From: Boswellia sacra
Taxonomy: Eukaryota; Streptophyta; Magnoliopsida; Sapindales; Burseraceae
NCBI GenBank assembly: GCA_013180625.2
Contig: SNVD02004916.1
Location: 62,001 to 126,000 of the forward strand
Direction: 5' to 3'
DNA: 64,000 bases
Each line of letters opens with the position of its first letter. The first letter of the stretch is position 1. The notes below the pieces were generated by a model, which saw only the letters and a program-made list of their open reading frames with translations, ran no database searches and was not told the DNA's origin. Positions 34,949 to 47,430 of this stretch are shown here, in pieces. The translations under genes were made by a program, and so were the position numbers.

Positions 34949-37900
34949 ATGGATAAGAGTTGGATTGACTTACAAAATCGCTGTTGTCAAGCATATTTCA
35001 ATGGGGTTGAGGGATTTTTAAATTTTGCTTTTGGCAATCTAGTTAATGATACTAGAATTTTATGACCACGTAAGAAATGTCACAATCGATATCGTTTGGA
35101 TAGATACACAGCAAGAGAGCATTTAATCTGTAATGGGTTTCTTAGAACATATAAAAGGTGGACCTTACATGGAGAACAATATACACCACTTGAGTCTGAC
35201 CAACCCAACCAACCCAACCAACATTTGGAGGTTGGTTGTGATTCCACTGTGGGTGATGATATGGTCAAAATGATACATGAAGCCATTGGGCTTCCGAATA
35301 ATGATTTTGGTGAAGGTAGTAGTCATCCATTGGATCAAGAAACTGAGAGATATTTAAAACTTCTTCAGGAGGCAGAGTGTCCATTGTATCCAGGTTGTGA
35401 GATTTTTACTTCACTTTCCTTTACTGTTCAACTTTTGCAATTGAAAGTGTTGCACGGATGGACAGACACTTCAATGACAAAGTTACTAAAACTGTTGAAG
35501 AAAGCCTTTCCAGAAAATTCCAAAGTTCCTTCTTCATATTATGAGGCACAAACGATAACTACTGACTTGGGGTTTACATACCAGTCTTGGGATGCTTGTC
35601 CCAACAATTGTATGTTGTTTAGAGGTGAGTATGGAAATTTGGATAGGTGTTGCATATGCCATAAGTCTAGATATAAGAACTTTGATGAGGTGAATGATGC
35701 ATCAAATCCCAATGGTAAAATTGCTGCAAAACAAGTAAGATACTTTCCATTAATTCCTAGGTTGCAAAGATTATTCATGTCTTCAAAAACTACTTCTTTA
35801 ATGCGATGGCACGCAGAAGATCGTATTAAAGATGATGTGCTAAGACATCCCGCTGATAGCCCTTGTTGGAGAACTTTTGACGAAAAGCATCCTGCTTTTG
35901 CTGCTGATTCTCGTAATGTCAGACTTGGATTGGCAGCAGATGGATTTAATCCATTCAGGACTATGTCCATAGCACATAGTACATGGCCTAATATGTTGAT
36001 GCCATACAACTTACCTCCTTGGTTGTGTACGAAGGAAACTTTTTTCATTTTATCTATGCTAATTGATGGTCCAAAAGGTCCTGGAAATAAAATTGATGTC
36101 TATATGCAGCCGCTGATTGATGAATTAAAACAATTATGGAGTGAAGGCGTGCTAACCTATGATGCATCGTGTCGACAAATGTTCAAACTACATGCAGCAT
36201 TATTATGGACTATCAATGATTTTTCGGCATATGCTAATCTGTTGGGTTGGAGCACTAAAGGTGAGAAAGCATGTCCTTGCTGTATGGAAAATACGGTATC
36301 TAAATGGTTGTCTCATAGTAGAAAATTTTGTTACATGGGTCATCGGTGATACTTGCCCAGTACTCATAGATTTCGAAGGGATAGGATATCGTTTAATGGG
36401 AAAGCGGAATTGGGACCACCTCCAGCTTGCTTGTCTGGTGTTGATGTAAAAAGACAATTAGAAAATGTTCTAACCGAGTATAAGATGGAAGACCTTCAGA
36501 GAAGAGTGAATAATTCTGAAATGACAAATCAAGCAAACAGTTGGAAGAAAAAAAGCATTTTCTTTGAACTACCATATTGGGAGCATAACTTGATTAGACA
36601 TAATCTTGACGTCATGCACATTGAGAAGAATGTATGTGATAATATACTCTGGACATTGTTAGGGGATTCGAGGAAATCAAAAGATTCATTGAAGGCTCGA
36701 CTTGATTTGGGGGATATGAAAATAAGGAAAGCTCTGCATCCTCAACAACGAGGTGCTAACAAATTGTATTTACCTCCTGCATGCTTCTCAATGAACAAAG
36801 ATAAAAAGATGTCTTTCTTAGTGTGTTGAAGAAAGTGAAGTTACCGGATGGTTATGCATCAAATATTCGACGGCGTGTTCACATGAAAGAGTGGAGCATT
36901 TCAGGTTTGAAAAGTCATGATAATCATATTTTGATACAACAATTGCTTCCTCTTGCTGCTCGAAGGGCTTTGCCAAAAAATGTTGTTGTTACTTTGATTG
37001 AGTTAGCAAACTTTTTCTAGCAACTGTGCTCCAAAGTGAATACTGCAGATGACTTAAACTCTATTCAACATTGAGTTGTGCTTACACTGTGCCATCTTGA
37101 GAAAATTTTCCCACCTTCATTCCTTGACATAATGGAGCATTTGCCCATTCATCTTGCTCAAGAGGCATCTTTAGCGGGACCGGTACAATTTCGATGGATG
37201 TATCCTATTGAAAGGTATTATTAAGTCACATGTTACGTAATGTTCTTTTAACTTCCATTCTTATCAATGAATATCTACTAAGAAAGATTTCAGATTCTAT
37301 AGGTATTTACTAACTCTGAAGAGATATGTGCGCAACCGTGCACACCCGGAGGCTTCTATTGCTAAGGGATATCTACTGGAGAAGTGCATAAATTTTTGCT
37401 CAAGATATTTTGATGAAGTCGAAACTAAAATTAATCAAGGACCTCGAAATAAGGATGGTACCTCTAGTGAAGGAGAGCATTTTGAACTTGATCATGTCTC
37501 TTGGGCTCAAGCACATAGATATGTGCTAGTTAATACACCTTATATTGATCCCTTTCGAGAGTAAGATATGCATCATCATTTCTTTTTCTAAGCAACTTAC
37601 TGAGTTTGACTTGCATAGTTAGTAATGTCTTTTGATGTCTTCTTACGCAGGAAGCATCTAAATGAACTTCAACGACAAAGGCCTTGTTTTACTATTCATG
37701 AAATCCATAAAGAGCATAACAAAACCTTCCATGAATGGTTTCGAAGTCATGTAAGTGTTAGTTATATATTGAAGTGCTATCATTATACTGACTTTCGATT
37801 CTAACTATGTGTTTCTATAGGTTTACTCCTTACAAGAGACCTCAAATGTATCATTGTCTAAGGAAATCATCAATTTAGCTAATGGGCCTAAATCGGGCGC

Positions 37901-38522
37901 ACATCGTTATAAATCTTATAGTGTTAACAGCTTCAAATTTCGAACCAAAGACACCGATAAGCACAAAACAACTCAGTAATGTGGTGTTATTTTGAAGGCT
38001 GATACCATGAGCTATGCTAGGGCACAAGATAAAAATCCTCTTTCAGGCAATGTTACATTTCTTGGAGTGTTAACAGATATAATTCAAATTCGTTATGTCA
38101 ATGACATGACTTTTATGTTGTTCAAGTGTGATTGGGTTGATAATCGGATTGGAAAGAAGTGTGATGAATTTGACTTCAGCTTGGTTAATTTTAATCATCT
38201 ATTATATAAAGATAATCATGTGGATGATGAACCTTTCATTTTAGCAGAACAAGCTGAGCAAGTTTGTTATATTCAAGATCCAATGGATGAAGATTGGCAT
38301 GTTGTGCTTAAAATGACAATGAGAGATACATATGATTTCACTTCCAAAAGTTCATCTACCGCAAACATGGTGCCACAAGTTGAGCTATATACACAACAAG
38401 AATTTGATGAAAGAGGTTATTTTCGTGAGGAAGATGTTCAATGGGTTAGGCAAGGAGTTGAAGGCACAACAATTATCATTAATAGAGAAGACAATGATGA
38501 TGGGATGGATGATATTGATTGA
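34949..38522 (+). pseudogene. CACTA TnpD-type transposase, multiple stops
   Basis: Starts at ATG 34949 (MDKSWIDLQNRCCQAYFNGV), an N-terminal transposase-associated domain. The transposase core (Transposase_21 class) follows, with TSLMRWHAEDR, LAADGFNPFRTMSIAHSTWP, PGNKIDVYMQPLIDELKQLW and HNLDVMHIEKNVCDNIL. Then come a DUF4218-like part (LEKIFPPSFLDIMEHLP, WMYPIER) and a DUF4216-like C-terminus (TFLGVLTDIIQIRYVND, FKCDWVD). Introns fit at 37215-37312, 37561-37650 and 37751-37820. In-frame stops: TGA 35063, TGA 36347, TAG 37018, TGA 37072, TAA 37977. A 1-bp loss in an A-run near 36806 shifts frame. The first stop falls in the Cys cluster of the N-terminal domain. The enzyme would cut and join element ends; this copy cannot. 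Confidence 0.9.
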
Positions 38523-38772
38523 CTATTCTTTTGGGTATGCCCTTTTTTTTTATTCTGTCATTTTGTATCTTATTTTGGTTTTGCGGGGCATTTGTTATAT
38601 ATCCCCCTCGAATGGGTGTAACAATAATTTTTTATGAATGACGTATATAGTTTGTTCTTTTTTGTTTTTCTTAAATGGATTGTGATTTTTTTTATATGCA
38701 TATGTTTCATATTATGATGTGTACGAAATGATGTTAACATGGTTATCTATTTTTGTTTTTTTGTAGGTAACT

Positions 38773-40659
38773 ATGCCACCAAAGAGACTTCGAGACATTT
38801 CAATGGAGAGTATAATACAACGGGAAGCAGAATCTCAACGACAGTCGACATCTTCCCAAACTCAGACAAATAACGGAGAGCAAGGTATGTACATAAATAA
38901 GATGGCTTTACTAATTAATATTTAAAGTTGTTTTCTCATTTGTTTATTTGTTTTTTAGATGATGGTGGTACGTCAAAGGTTGTAAAAGGTCGTGGATCAG
39001 CTCGCACTATTCGTGAGTGGGGAATAGGGCAAAGGTTGCATGTAGAGTTTAACTCTCAGTGGCAACCAATAAATGCAAACAAAGATAAATTTACCTCCCA
39101 ACTTGGAATCATAGCAAAGAATGGCAACATGGCTCCGCTGAATTATCCGCGATGGCAAAACATGCCACAACATCTGTTAGATGACATTTGGAAAGAAGTA
39201 AAGGTGAGTATTTTATATGAAATTCTTAGGCTATAACATATTTTTTTGTATCTATATTAATCTATTATGATTTGTGGTTGTAGGATAATACAAATGTTCC
39301 TGATGAGTATAGAGTTCATTGTCTAAAAGCAGTTGGGAATCTTTGGAGGGATTGGAAAGCTCGTGTCAAGAGAGAGTATTACAAGAAATTTGATACAGAT
39401 GAGGATCGGTTAGCTTTCACTCCTCCTAGAGTTAACCCGGACCAGTGGCCTATTCTTGTAGCTTATTGGGGGACGGAAGAAGCCAAAGTATATGTCTAAC
39501 TCAACACATGCTATATATACCAAAATAGTTGTTTTTAAGTAGTTATAAATTCTATAATACGTAAACTTTTGAAATTGTTTGTATTATAGGGAGTTGCAGA
39601 GAAGAATAAGGTAAACCGTGCACAACAGGTTGCACTTCATCGGACAGGTCGTACGTCGTTTGCCCAGAAACGAGAAGAGGTAAGTTTTGCATAACTATGT
39701 ATATGTCTTTATCTATATGCTATTTATTTATTAGTTATGAAGATACTACTTCAATGGAGATATGAAGGAAGTGGTTGTCTTTCTATTATGTTACCATTGT
39801 ATTGCTAAGAAATGGGATGCGTTTATTTTTTATGATGTTTTTGGTAAGTAACTTCACTTTTTAAGTACTTGTACATCATGATAAAGCTTTATATTAGTTG
39901 TTTTCTTTTCTTTTTTTGGTTAGATGATAAGAAAGGGCGAACAAATTGATCGTATTAGTGTCTTCATCAAAACCAGAATAAAAAGTAATGGGGAAATAGG
40001 TGATGATGAAAGTGCAGAAATAATTGTAAGTTCTCCAATTTTTTGAACCTATATATTCATCTAGTATGTATGAATTTATTTTGCTTATTGTTTTATCTTC
40101 TTTAACTTGTTATTTGTTTTGATAATGTTGTAGAGTCAATTTAATGAAGGTTTGTCTCAATTTACACAAGAGCAACAAACTCAACAAGTGAGAGAAGAAG
40201 TTTTTGGCAACGTAATGGGACCTGATCATCGTGGCTATGCTCGGACATACGGTTATGGTCCATCTCCAATTGACATTCACGGATGCAGCAGCTCATCTGA
40301 TAATCAATGGAGGGAACAATTTAGTGCCTTACAACAAGCACACAACAATTTGAATGCAGCTCACAACAACTTGAAGGAAGAATATAACAACTTGAAGATG
40401 ACGCATGCTGAAGTCCTTTCCTTTCTACAGGAGACGTTTCCAGAATTTGCACAGCAGCATGCAAATAGATCGGTATTCACATATTTCCATAAAAGTTAAA
40501 AGCTTCAGATGATTCATAGTTTAACTTGCGTTTTGTATTCTTTTTTCTGAATAGGTTCCAGATGCTTCAAGTGGACACCGAAGTCGTTTTCAACTTGATA
40601 GTCATGGAACAGATAATATCACACGTGACACATCAGATGAGGAACATGAGTACGTATAA
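38773..40659 (+). CDS. CACTA accessory protein, TnpA/Transposase_24 type, seven exons
   Basis: Exons 38773-38884, 38959-39203, 39284-39487, 39590-39679, 39924-40025, 40134-40472 and 40555-40659 all have GT/AG borders and join to 1,197 bp: 398 residues with no stop or shift. Start MPPKRLRDISMESIIQREAE. The central part (RGSARTIREWGIGQRLHVEF, KAVGNLWRDWKARVKREYY, NPDQWPILVAYWG, RAQQVALHRTGRTSFAQKRE) matches the Transposase_24 family of plant En/Spm elements. The C-terminal third holds AHNNLNAAHNNLKEEYNNLK, a likely coiled coil for self-association. Such proteins bind subterminal repeats and help the transposase. An acceptor-like TTGTAG just before the ATG suggests an upstream untranslated exon. 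It is intact beside a ruined TnpD gene. Confidence 0.87.
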
Positions 40660-41026
40660 ACAATCTTCTTTGTTCCAAATTAAACAATCTTATTAAATGA
40701 ATATTATCTAAGTTACAAATTTATTCTTGCAGGTAAGTTCAAGTTTTGTGGTTTGCACTTATGTGGACGTTAATGAACTATTAGAGATGTTTAACTATTT
40801 GCTTATCAGATGTTAAACTATGTGAATTATGATACAGATACATTTGATTTGTTTTTTGCAATATGTTTAAAATCACTTAAATGAGATGCTTTCATATTTC
40901 TTTTGTTCCTATATTAATATTGAATGCATAAAATTATTGAAATGTTATGTAATAATTTTTTTTAGGCATGTGAATTCAATTTGTAAACAGCACAGCAGGT
41001 ACAAATTAATTACAAAAAAATTAAAA

Positions 41027-41452
41027 AAAAATTTTTACGGCGGTTCGAAAACCGTCGCAACTAAATATCGTGGGAAACATATGCGGCGGGCCTATGTTCG
41101 TCGCAAAAAAAATTATTTGCGGTGGTTATTGTGTTTGACGCAAAAAAATTATTTACAGCGGTTATCGTGTTCGACGCAAAAAATTTATTTACGGCGGTTA
41201 TCGTGTTCGACGGAAAAAAATTATTTACGGCGGTTAGGAACCACCGTAAAAGGGTGTGGCGAAAGCAGCATCGATTTCGTCAAACTTTTTTACGTCGAAC
41301 AAAGGAACTGCCGTATAAAACTATTTACGGCAGATAAAAACTGTCGTAAAACTTTTACTGCGGTTTTTTTTACGACGGACAAGAACCGCCGTAAGACTGC
41401 TGTAAAAGCTCTTTTGCGGCGGTTTTTGTCCGCCGTAAAAAGTCTCTTCTGT
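41027..41452. repeat. Right subterminal motif array of the large CACTA element
   Basis: Four units of about 38 bp (TTATTTACGGCGGTTATCGT type, 41107-41235) are followed by inverted ACGGCGGTTT / AACCGCCGTAAA pairs up to the terminus. The left subterminal zone has the same motif in fewer copies. Confidence 0.85.
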
Positions 41453-41462
41453 TGTAGTGTGG

Positions 41463-41601
41463 CCAGTTAAGTTACACATAATTGAATCAGTTAAATTAGG
41501 AAAGTAATAAATCACCAGATTTGTTTTCTCCAAAATGCCAACACATCAATGCCACATAGATTGACTTGGCATGTGGAAATCCATGTGCGGTTGTCTTAAC
41601 A
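41463..41601 (-). repeat. 5' LTR of the Sirevirus-like element, second segment
   Basis: CCAGTTAAGTTACACATAAT onward matches 20834-20959, ending TCTTAACA. With 29381-30040 it rebuilds a full-length LTR. Confidence 0.87.
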
Positions 41602-44600
41602 ATATGTTATAAGGAGAAACATTAAGGAAAGAAACATTAAGGGCTTTAGAATAAGAAGTAACTAGTAATTGCAATGAAGAGAATAAAGGAGTAAGATCTC
41701 TAGACTAAAAGGCTTATATATCATCTAATGAGAGGCAAAGAATAATTTGGATCAAGTATTGCCTACCGTTAGCATATATTAAGTTGTAGAGAAAATAAGA
41801 ATTATTTTTCTTATATATTAATAGTCTTCAATCCAAAATTCAGAATCCAAAGCACTTTTTAATTTCTTTTACTTAAAAATTCACAATTTAAGAAGCCAAA
41901 TGCTAGCATCACTTGGATTATATTGTATCTCCACTCTTTGCATGATTTGTTCTTAATTAGAACTTTTGATTTGGAAAATGAGAGAAAACGCGAGAATTCT
42001 TAGAGAATAATAGCTTTATTACTTCTTCATCACTTAAAGTACAATTCATCCATGATTGACTACTCTCATGACTCACTTTTAATTTGAACTAGTTAGAACT
42101 TGCAACCTTAGCTTTATTTTAAGGTGGCATTACAGCCCAGCCACTTTTTTAAAAACTATGGTCCATTTTTGGGTTGCTGATTTTTTCCATAGCAGCAACA
42201 ACTAGGCGTTTGGGATTGCACTCATCCTGCTTCAAAATGAAGCTACTGCTGAAAAAATTAGGTTTAATGAAGGAGTCTAAAAGTAGTGAACCATCTACAT
42301 TTGAAGACCAACTTCTGCCTCTAGAAATTGAAATACCAAATGTCTTCAATAAAAAACAAAAATATAAATTTACCCTTATTTATTAAACTTATACTTATAA
42401 TTAAAATAAATAATTATTTATTTTCATAAAATATTTTTTTAAAATATATTATTATGAAAATACCTTTAATTAATAATAAAATTTATAATAATTATTAAAT
42501 ATATTAGTAATTTAATAAAAAAATTTATGAACATAGAAAAATGACATATTTAGAGTCATTAAAGCATGAGTTATGCAATAATAAAGTACTGAGGCATAAT
42601 TTTTTTAAATAAAATTTATATATTTTGTAAAAGAATTTATAAAAAAACTTGTAAATAATAAATTTTTTTTGGGTAAAAGCTAGGATACAATAGGCATTGG
42701 GCTTTTCTCAATTTTTTTATTTTTACGAGTTTGGAATATAAGTTCAATTGCTTAAAATTAAATGAATATAATTTTAATTAAAAAATATATTAAATAAATC
42801 AAACAAAAATTAATAATTAAAAAATATAAAATCATATTTGTTAATTTTTATATTATTATAAATTTTAATTTTATAAATAAATATGTAGAATTTTCCTTTT
42901 AAATGTTATTTTTTCAATTAATTTGATTATGCTAAAAATTAAATTTAAACTTTTATGTAAGTTATACAATCATACATTTTATATAAATTAAACAATGATT
43001 TATACTTTTAAAATATTATAAAAATTTATATTTATTAAAATAAAATTGTATAAATTTTGTTCTACATAGTTAAAAAATTAATAATGAATTCAATATTTAA
43101 ATAGTCTACAAAGTAATAATACACATGTCTATTTGGCCATTCATACATAATAAAAGCTACAGCTACAGCAATGCCAAACTCTTTTATCCTACTTTTGAAA
43201 AGCAATGTAGTTTTTAAGAGTTCGTTTACGAAACACCCTTCCACTTTTTTTAGAGCTTATTTTCTACAGCAAAGTAGAAGTTAATTTTTTTTTTCACAAC
43301 AGTAGCAACTCCAAATTAGCCCCATATGTATCAACATAAATTATAGAAATTATAATATTTCAAAAAAATAAGAGAAGACAACATAATAATGTATACATTT
43401 TGTCATTGAATTTCTTTTGAAAAAATATAAAGTTTTATGATAATTCCATCTCATGATGATTATTCAGTTCATTATGACAATAACTTACTTATATATATGA
43501 ATCATTTTCTCATTTTTTACCCTCCAAAACCTTTATCTATGAGGTGAAATTATTTTTCCAATCATTATATTGATAAACACAATGATGATACTTGTTTGTA
43601 AGCAAAAAGTAATTAAGCATGGAAGAACAAGATGATTGATACTTCTGACTTTTAAAATTTTCCAAACTTTTCATGTTTAAATTATTAAAAACTGAAGCAT
43701 TTACATCGTGTACTAACGATATTATTTTTATATTATTTTTCTCATATATCATTTTTATGTCTTTTACTTTTTTTTTTATTTAAGTAACCTCTAGAAAAGT
43801 TTAAAAATATAACGAACCTATTGGTTTATTTTAATTTATTATTTTATTTAAGTTCAACTTAAAACTATGTTTAACAAATGAATATTATAAGAATTTACCA
43901 TAACTTATACATGAAAATCTGTTATAACAAAAACTAAATTTTAAAAACAGGATTACCTATAAAAATGATGATAGATAACTTGGTTCTCCCGTAGTCCCGT
44001 TTATTTGGTAAAAATAACACAACAAAAATCGATTGCACATTTTTTAGTTGTAATTTATTCGAAAGGGTTTTTAGAAAAATAGCATTTATGAGGTTTTGAT
44101 GAAACATTTCACTTTTGATAATTTCTAATAAAGATGTTCTAATAGTATAGAACTGAATTAATGGCATTTTAAGAAATTTGTTCATGCAAATTTGTCTTAC
44201 GTGTAGGGTACACAGACGAGTTTTTTAAGTGCTACACAAAGCAATGGTGACGGGTAAGGATTTATAGCTCAATAACAGATCCTTGACCCACTGCAGCCCA
44301 TAACAAACTAAGGCCATTTAATGTTAAAGTTAAAAGCCCATTTATTTATAGGACGGAGGAGGTCAGAGGCAGCAAAAGTTGAGAGCTGTTCTACTTGTCT
44401 CCCAACACGAAATTAAGGGGTACAACACTTTTTACCCTTTTAAAAATACTTTTTCAACTGCAAATTTATCCAGGTAGTAAATTACCTAAAAACCAATAAA
44501 AGCTTATCATTTTTTTTTCTTCAATATATGTAATTTAAGGGAAATTAGAATTTCATGTATGTAGCTTAAGGCTATCAGCGGTGAAAGAAAAGATTTCACT

Positions 44601-44839
44601 GAGCAAAATCCAGAAGTTGTTTTTGAATAAAAAATGTATAAAAACTGACAAACTTGCTTGACGAAGAACAATTGGATGGATTTACTCTCTCAAAAAAAGT
44701 TTGTAAAAGAAAGGAAAATATAACCTTTCAAATGATTATTAAAAAAAAACTCAATTAAATTTCTTTCTCAATTATGTATAGAATACTTCTAGATGTAAAA
44801 CCACATTATTCAATCCCATTTGATATAAAGTTATGAGAT
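41602..44839. other. AT-rich intergenic DNA
   Basis: No host gene recognised. It contains a likely hAT-type element (42208-43322). The rest is A/T runs. Confidence 0.55.
42208..43322. mobile_element. Possible non-autonomous hAT element
   Basis: The left end reads TAGGCGTTTGGGATTGC. The right end on the minus strand reads GGGGCTAATTTGGAGTTGC and continues with GGTGTTTCGTAAACG and CTACTTTTGAAAAGCA-like words, which are typical of short plant hAT derivatives. TGCTGAAAAA and CTTCTACTTTGCTGTAG words occur near both ends. No matching 8-bp target duplication was found, so the boundaries are uncertain. Confidence 0.4.
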
Positions 44840-45030
44840 TTACTACATTTTGTGTAAAAATCATAAACACATGTGTAAAAATGATAAACGAATGAATAAA
44901 AGTTATATATAAACAAAAAATCGTAAATGAAAAATATGTAGAAGTTGTAAATATATTTTTTTCACTCGTTTACGATTTTTACACATACATTTACAATTTT
45001 TTCACAAAATATATAGTTACTGTATGAGTA
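44840..45030. repeat. Inverted repeat with about 70-bp arms
   Basis: Left arm (44840-44915) has TTTTGTGTAAAAATCATAAA and a second GTGTAAAAATGATAAACGA. The right arm (44958-45030) is its approximate complement (TCGTTTACGATTTTTACACA). It is MITE-like. No clear target duplication. Confidence 0.55.
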
Positions 45031-45244
45031 CAGCAACTGTGTCGTAGCAAAACCTATAAAGTTATTGAATATATATGACTCACTTTTTCATTAAAAATTT
45101 TGTAATTTTTTTTTATTGTTACATCCAAGGAATTTGTGTCACTTCAGATTTAGATTACATGAATTTAGCTGTTTGACTTAATTGAATAAGTAGGACTACT
45201 ATTTTTTGTGTGTGTGTATAGAGGTTAGGTTTTATGACATTATT

Positions 45245-45365
45245 ATTTTTACACAAATTATAAACCATTAGATCAATTCAAATTCAATAGTTGAGATTCA
45301 ATTTTTAGATTTTATTTCAACCGTAAAAGTAGGTCATTTGCAGCTTACAATTTGTGTGAAAAAAA
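45245..45365. repeat. Small inverted repeat
   Basis: TTTTTACACAAATTATAA on the left pairs with TTACAATTTGTGTGAAAAA on the right, about 120 bp overall. Possible MITE remnant. Confidence 0.4.
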
Positions 45366-45699
45366 AAAAATGGTGTCACGAGTCTACCTTTGAAACTTCC
45401 ACTACTTTATTATTATTTTTTTTTTACTTTCTCCAATAAATTTTTATCACTCAAATTGTGAGAAGTTAATTATAAATGTACCATTGGCCATAGACGAATG
45501 GATTTTGAGGAAATCAACTATATTTGAGAAACGTAAGTGAAAAGAAAACCACCTTCAAAGTGGTGAAGGCGTCAAGCCAATAACTCAAAAGAAAATTGGG
45601 TGCACAGCACTCAGCGCTTGAAAGAAGGAAGTAGAACGTAAAAAATAGCTTTGAAGTTTTCATTGTGGCGGTCAGTGGAGTAACGGTGACCTGACATTG

Positions 45700-47430
45700 G
45701 AAATTCGCTGCCAAAAGCAGGTTTTGTTTATATATTTATTCGTTTTTAGTTTGTTTGTTTCTTTATGCCCCTTTGATAAAAATTATATTATAATATGTTT
45801 TCATTTCTTTTCAATTTGCTTTCATGATAGAATTGTTTGAGCACCTTGTCTCATGATTCATGGTGAAGAATTATAGATGATGATCTTTTAATTTAATATA
45901 TATTCTTTTGCAACAACCAACCTGCTGGAAATATTTTAAAAATCATTTTGGAACTTGAATTGGAGTTTCACTGATTCTTTCCTCGGCTAATCAAATGTAT
46001 ATTTGTGATGAATAAGAGAGAGAAAGTGCAGGAAATTATGGGAAAGTGGCACAAAATATAGCTAGTAGAGAAATTTGTTCTTTAGAGATTAGCCAAAGAT
46101 CATTATGAGTGTTGAAATGTGTTCTCCGCATTGAGAAGTATTTATAGGTACAAGGATCTTATGTGGAAGCCTCTGATTGTATCTTTACAACTAACTTGAA
46201 TGAGCTAGCAGCCAGAGTATTAAAGGGGAAATTTTTTTTTTTTTTCTTGTACTTACTATGTGGTCTTAATTTTTGTTAGACCTGTAAATCCTGCAAACTG
46301 TTCTGAAAACAATCTACTACATTACATGTGAAGGTTTGGTACTTGTGAGTTCAATTGCATTTTCGAGAAAAAAGTGATATATGGGTATTATAATCATATG
46401 TAATAGTTAATCGAAACACACAGCTTCAATATTTTCTTATTCTGCTGTACTCTGTTTTTCTCATTACAGATCAAACTGCCAATTTTGTATTCGGAGTGCG
46501 ACACCTAAAGTTGATTTACCCCTTCTATCTATCTTGCGGTTTTGGAAAACATAAGCTAATTTGTTTCATTTAACTTGGTAAAAACTTTTCCCCTCCACTT
46601 CCCACATTGGCCACTTATTATAGGTTTGAATGGCTACTTTTTCTCACTTCACTTTTGAGACAATCGGTATTTTAACTCTGTGCTGCAAATCACTTGCAAT
46701 AATTGCTTTTGACAATGACATTGTAAGCAAGTAGATTGGAAAAGCTTTTGACTCACATTTGGAAATGATGAGTTATATTCGTGAACACCTGTGAGTCATT
46801 TGTCGCAAAAGTATCTACTTTTAATTGGAGCTTGTATCACAGAACATAATTAGTGTTGCGTAGTGGCCATTTCTCCTCTTGCCTTGCTATTTTCGTAACC
46901 AATTTGCTTCTTACGTTCATTAAATAATTACCACGTGAAAGGGGATGCCCACTAGTATTAATGCTTAGTGGAAGTTGTTAATTTATGGATGATAAATAAG
47001 CCGATGGAACAGAGTACTGTATTTATGTTTGCTTGGGAAATGCTAATTCTCCTTACATAATTTTTCTTTCCCTCCCTTTTTTCTATAAATTTTTATTTTA
47101 ATTCTATTTTGGTGTTATTACTAAGTCATCAGCTGCCCATTTGAGCTCAACAACTAAAAAATATTGTGATAGTGTCTGTGATTGCCCTAGCTGAATCATA
47201 GTCTCATGGTGAACAATACAGACACAAAAAATCATGGAAGACCAACTGGAAGGTGCATTATTCCACTTCCAATTGGTATTTTTGGCTATTATTATTATTT
47301 GGATCGAAAGAAGAATTTCTTTTGCCAAAAACTTTATCTTCGTGGCTGAAGATAGGTTTCATTAAAGTGCGATGATAACATCAGTAACATTTGACATTTT
47401 AATATATTTGCAAGAAATAGGACCAAGCTG
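45700..47430. repeat. Duplicated 3' flank of receptor kinase copy 1
   Basis: Blocks recur in the same order at 54230-56147. Examples: GATAGAATTGTTTGAGCA (45829) versus GATGGAATTGTTTGAACA (54358); ACATTACATGTGAAGGTTTG (46323) versus TGTTACATGTGAAGGTTTG (54620); CCCACTAGTATT...GGAAGTTGTTAATTTA (46948) versus the same (55310). This shows a tandem segmental duplication of gene plus downstream DNA. No gene was recognised within it. Confidence 0.75.

Larger units (their letters stand above)
30041..41459 (+). mobile_element. Large CACTA (En/Spm) element with two transposition genes
   Basis: Right end read on the minus strand is CACTACAACAGAAGAGAC; the left end is CCTACAAGAAGGGGCGG, which appears to have lost the A of CACTA. 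Subterminal zones at both sides carry ACGGCGGTTTT / AAAACCGCCGT motifs (30060-30145 and 41027-41452). The interior encodes a TnpD-type transposase (34949-38522) and a TnpA/Transposase_24-type protein (38773-40659). It splits the LTR at ATTAT/CCAGTTAAG; the flanks read TAT and TGG, so a clean 3-bp duplication is not preserved. At 11.4 kb it is in the range of autonomous family members, but the transposase is broken. Confidence 0.9.
20162..41601 (-). mobile_element. Sirevirus-like Ty1/copia retrotransposon, minus strand, with CACTA insertion
   Basis: LTRs of about 800 bp bound a minus-strand gag-pol followed by a third, env-like ORF, the layout of the Sirevirus branch of copia elements. The primer-binding site TGGTATCAGAGC (29367-29378) lies 2 bp from the 5' LTR. 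The purine tract AAAATGGGAGAT abuts the 3' LTR, and two further AGGGGGAG tracts lie at 21198-21225. Flanks read ATATA (20157-20161) and ATATG (41602-41606), a possible slightly mutated 5-bp duplication. The LTRs differ at roughly one position in ten by eye, so it is much older than the 6859-16754 element. The right (5') LTR is split by an 11.4-kb CACTA element; without it the element is about 10 kb. A plastid-derived insert sits in pol. Confidence 0.88.

Noticed and set aside
30038..41462. A clean 3-bp duplication around the large CACTA element
   Set aside because: Left flank is TAT and right flank is TGG. The intact LTR shows the empty site, but the duplication is not preserved.
42208..43322. 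A clean 8-bp target duplication for the possible hAT element
   Set aside because: Flanking octamers on the two sides do not match under any end position I tried, so only a low-confidence call was kept.
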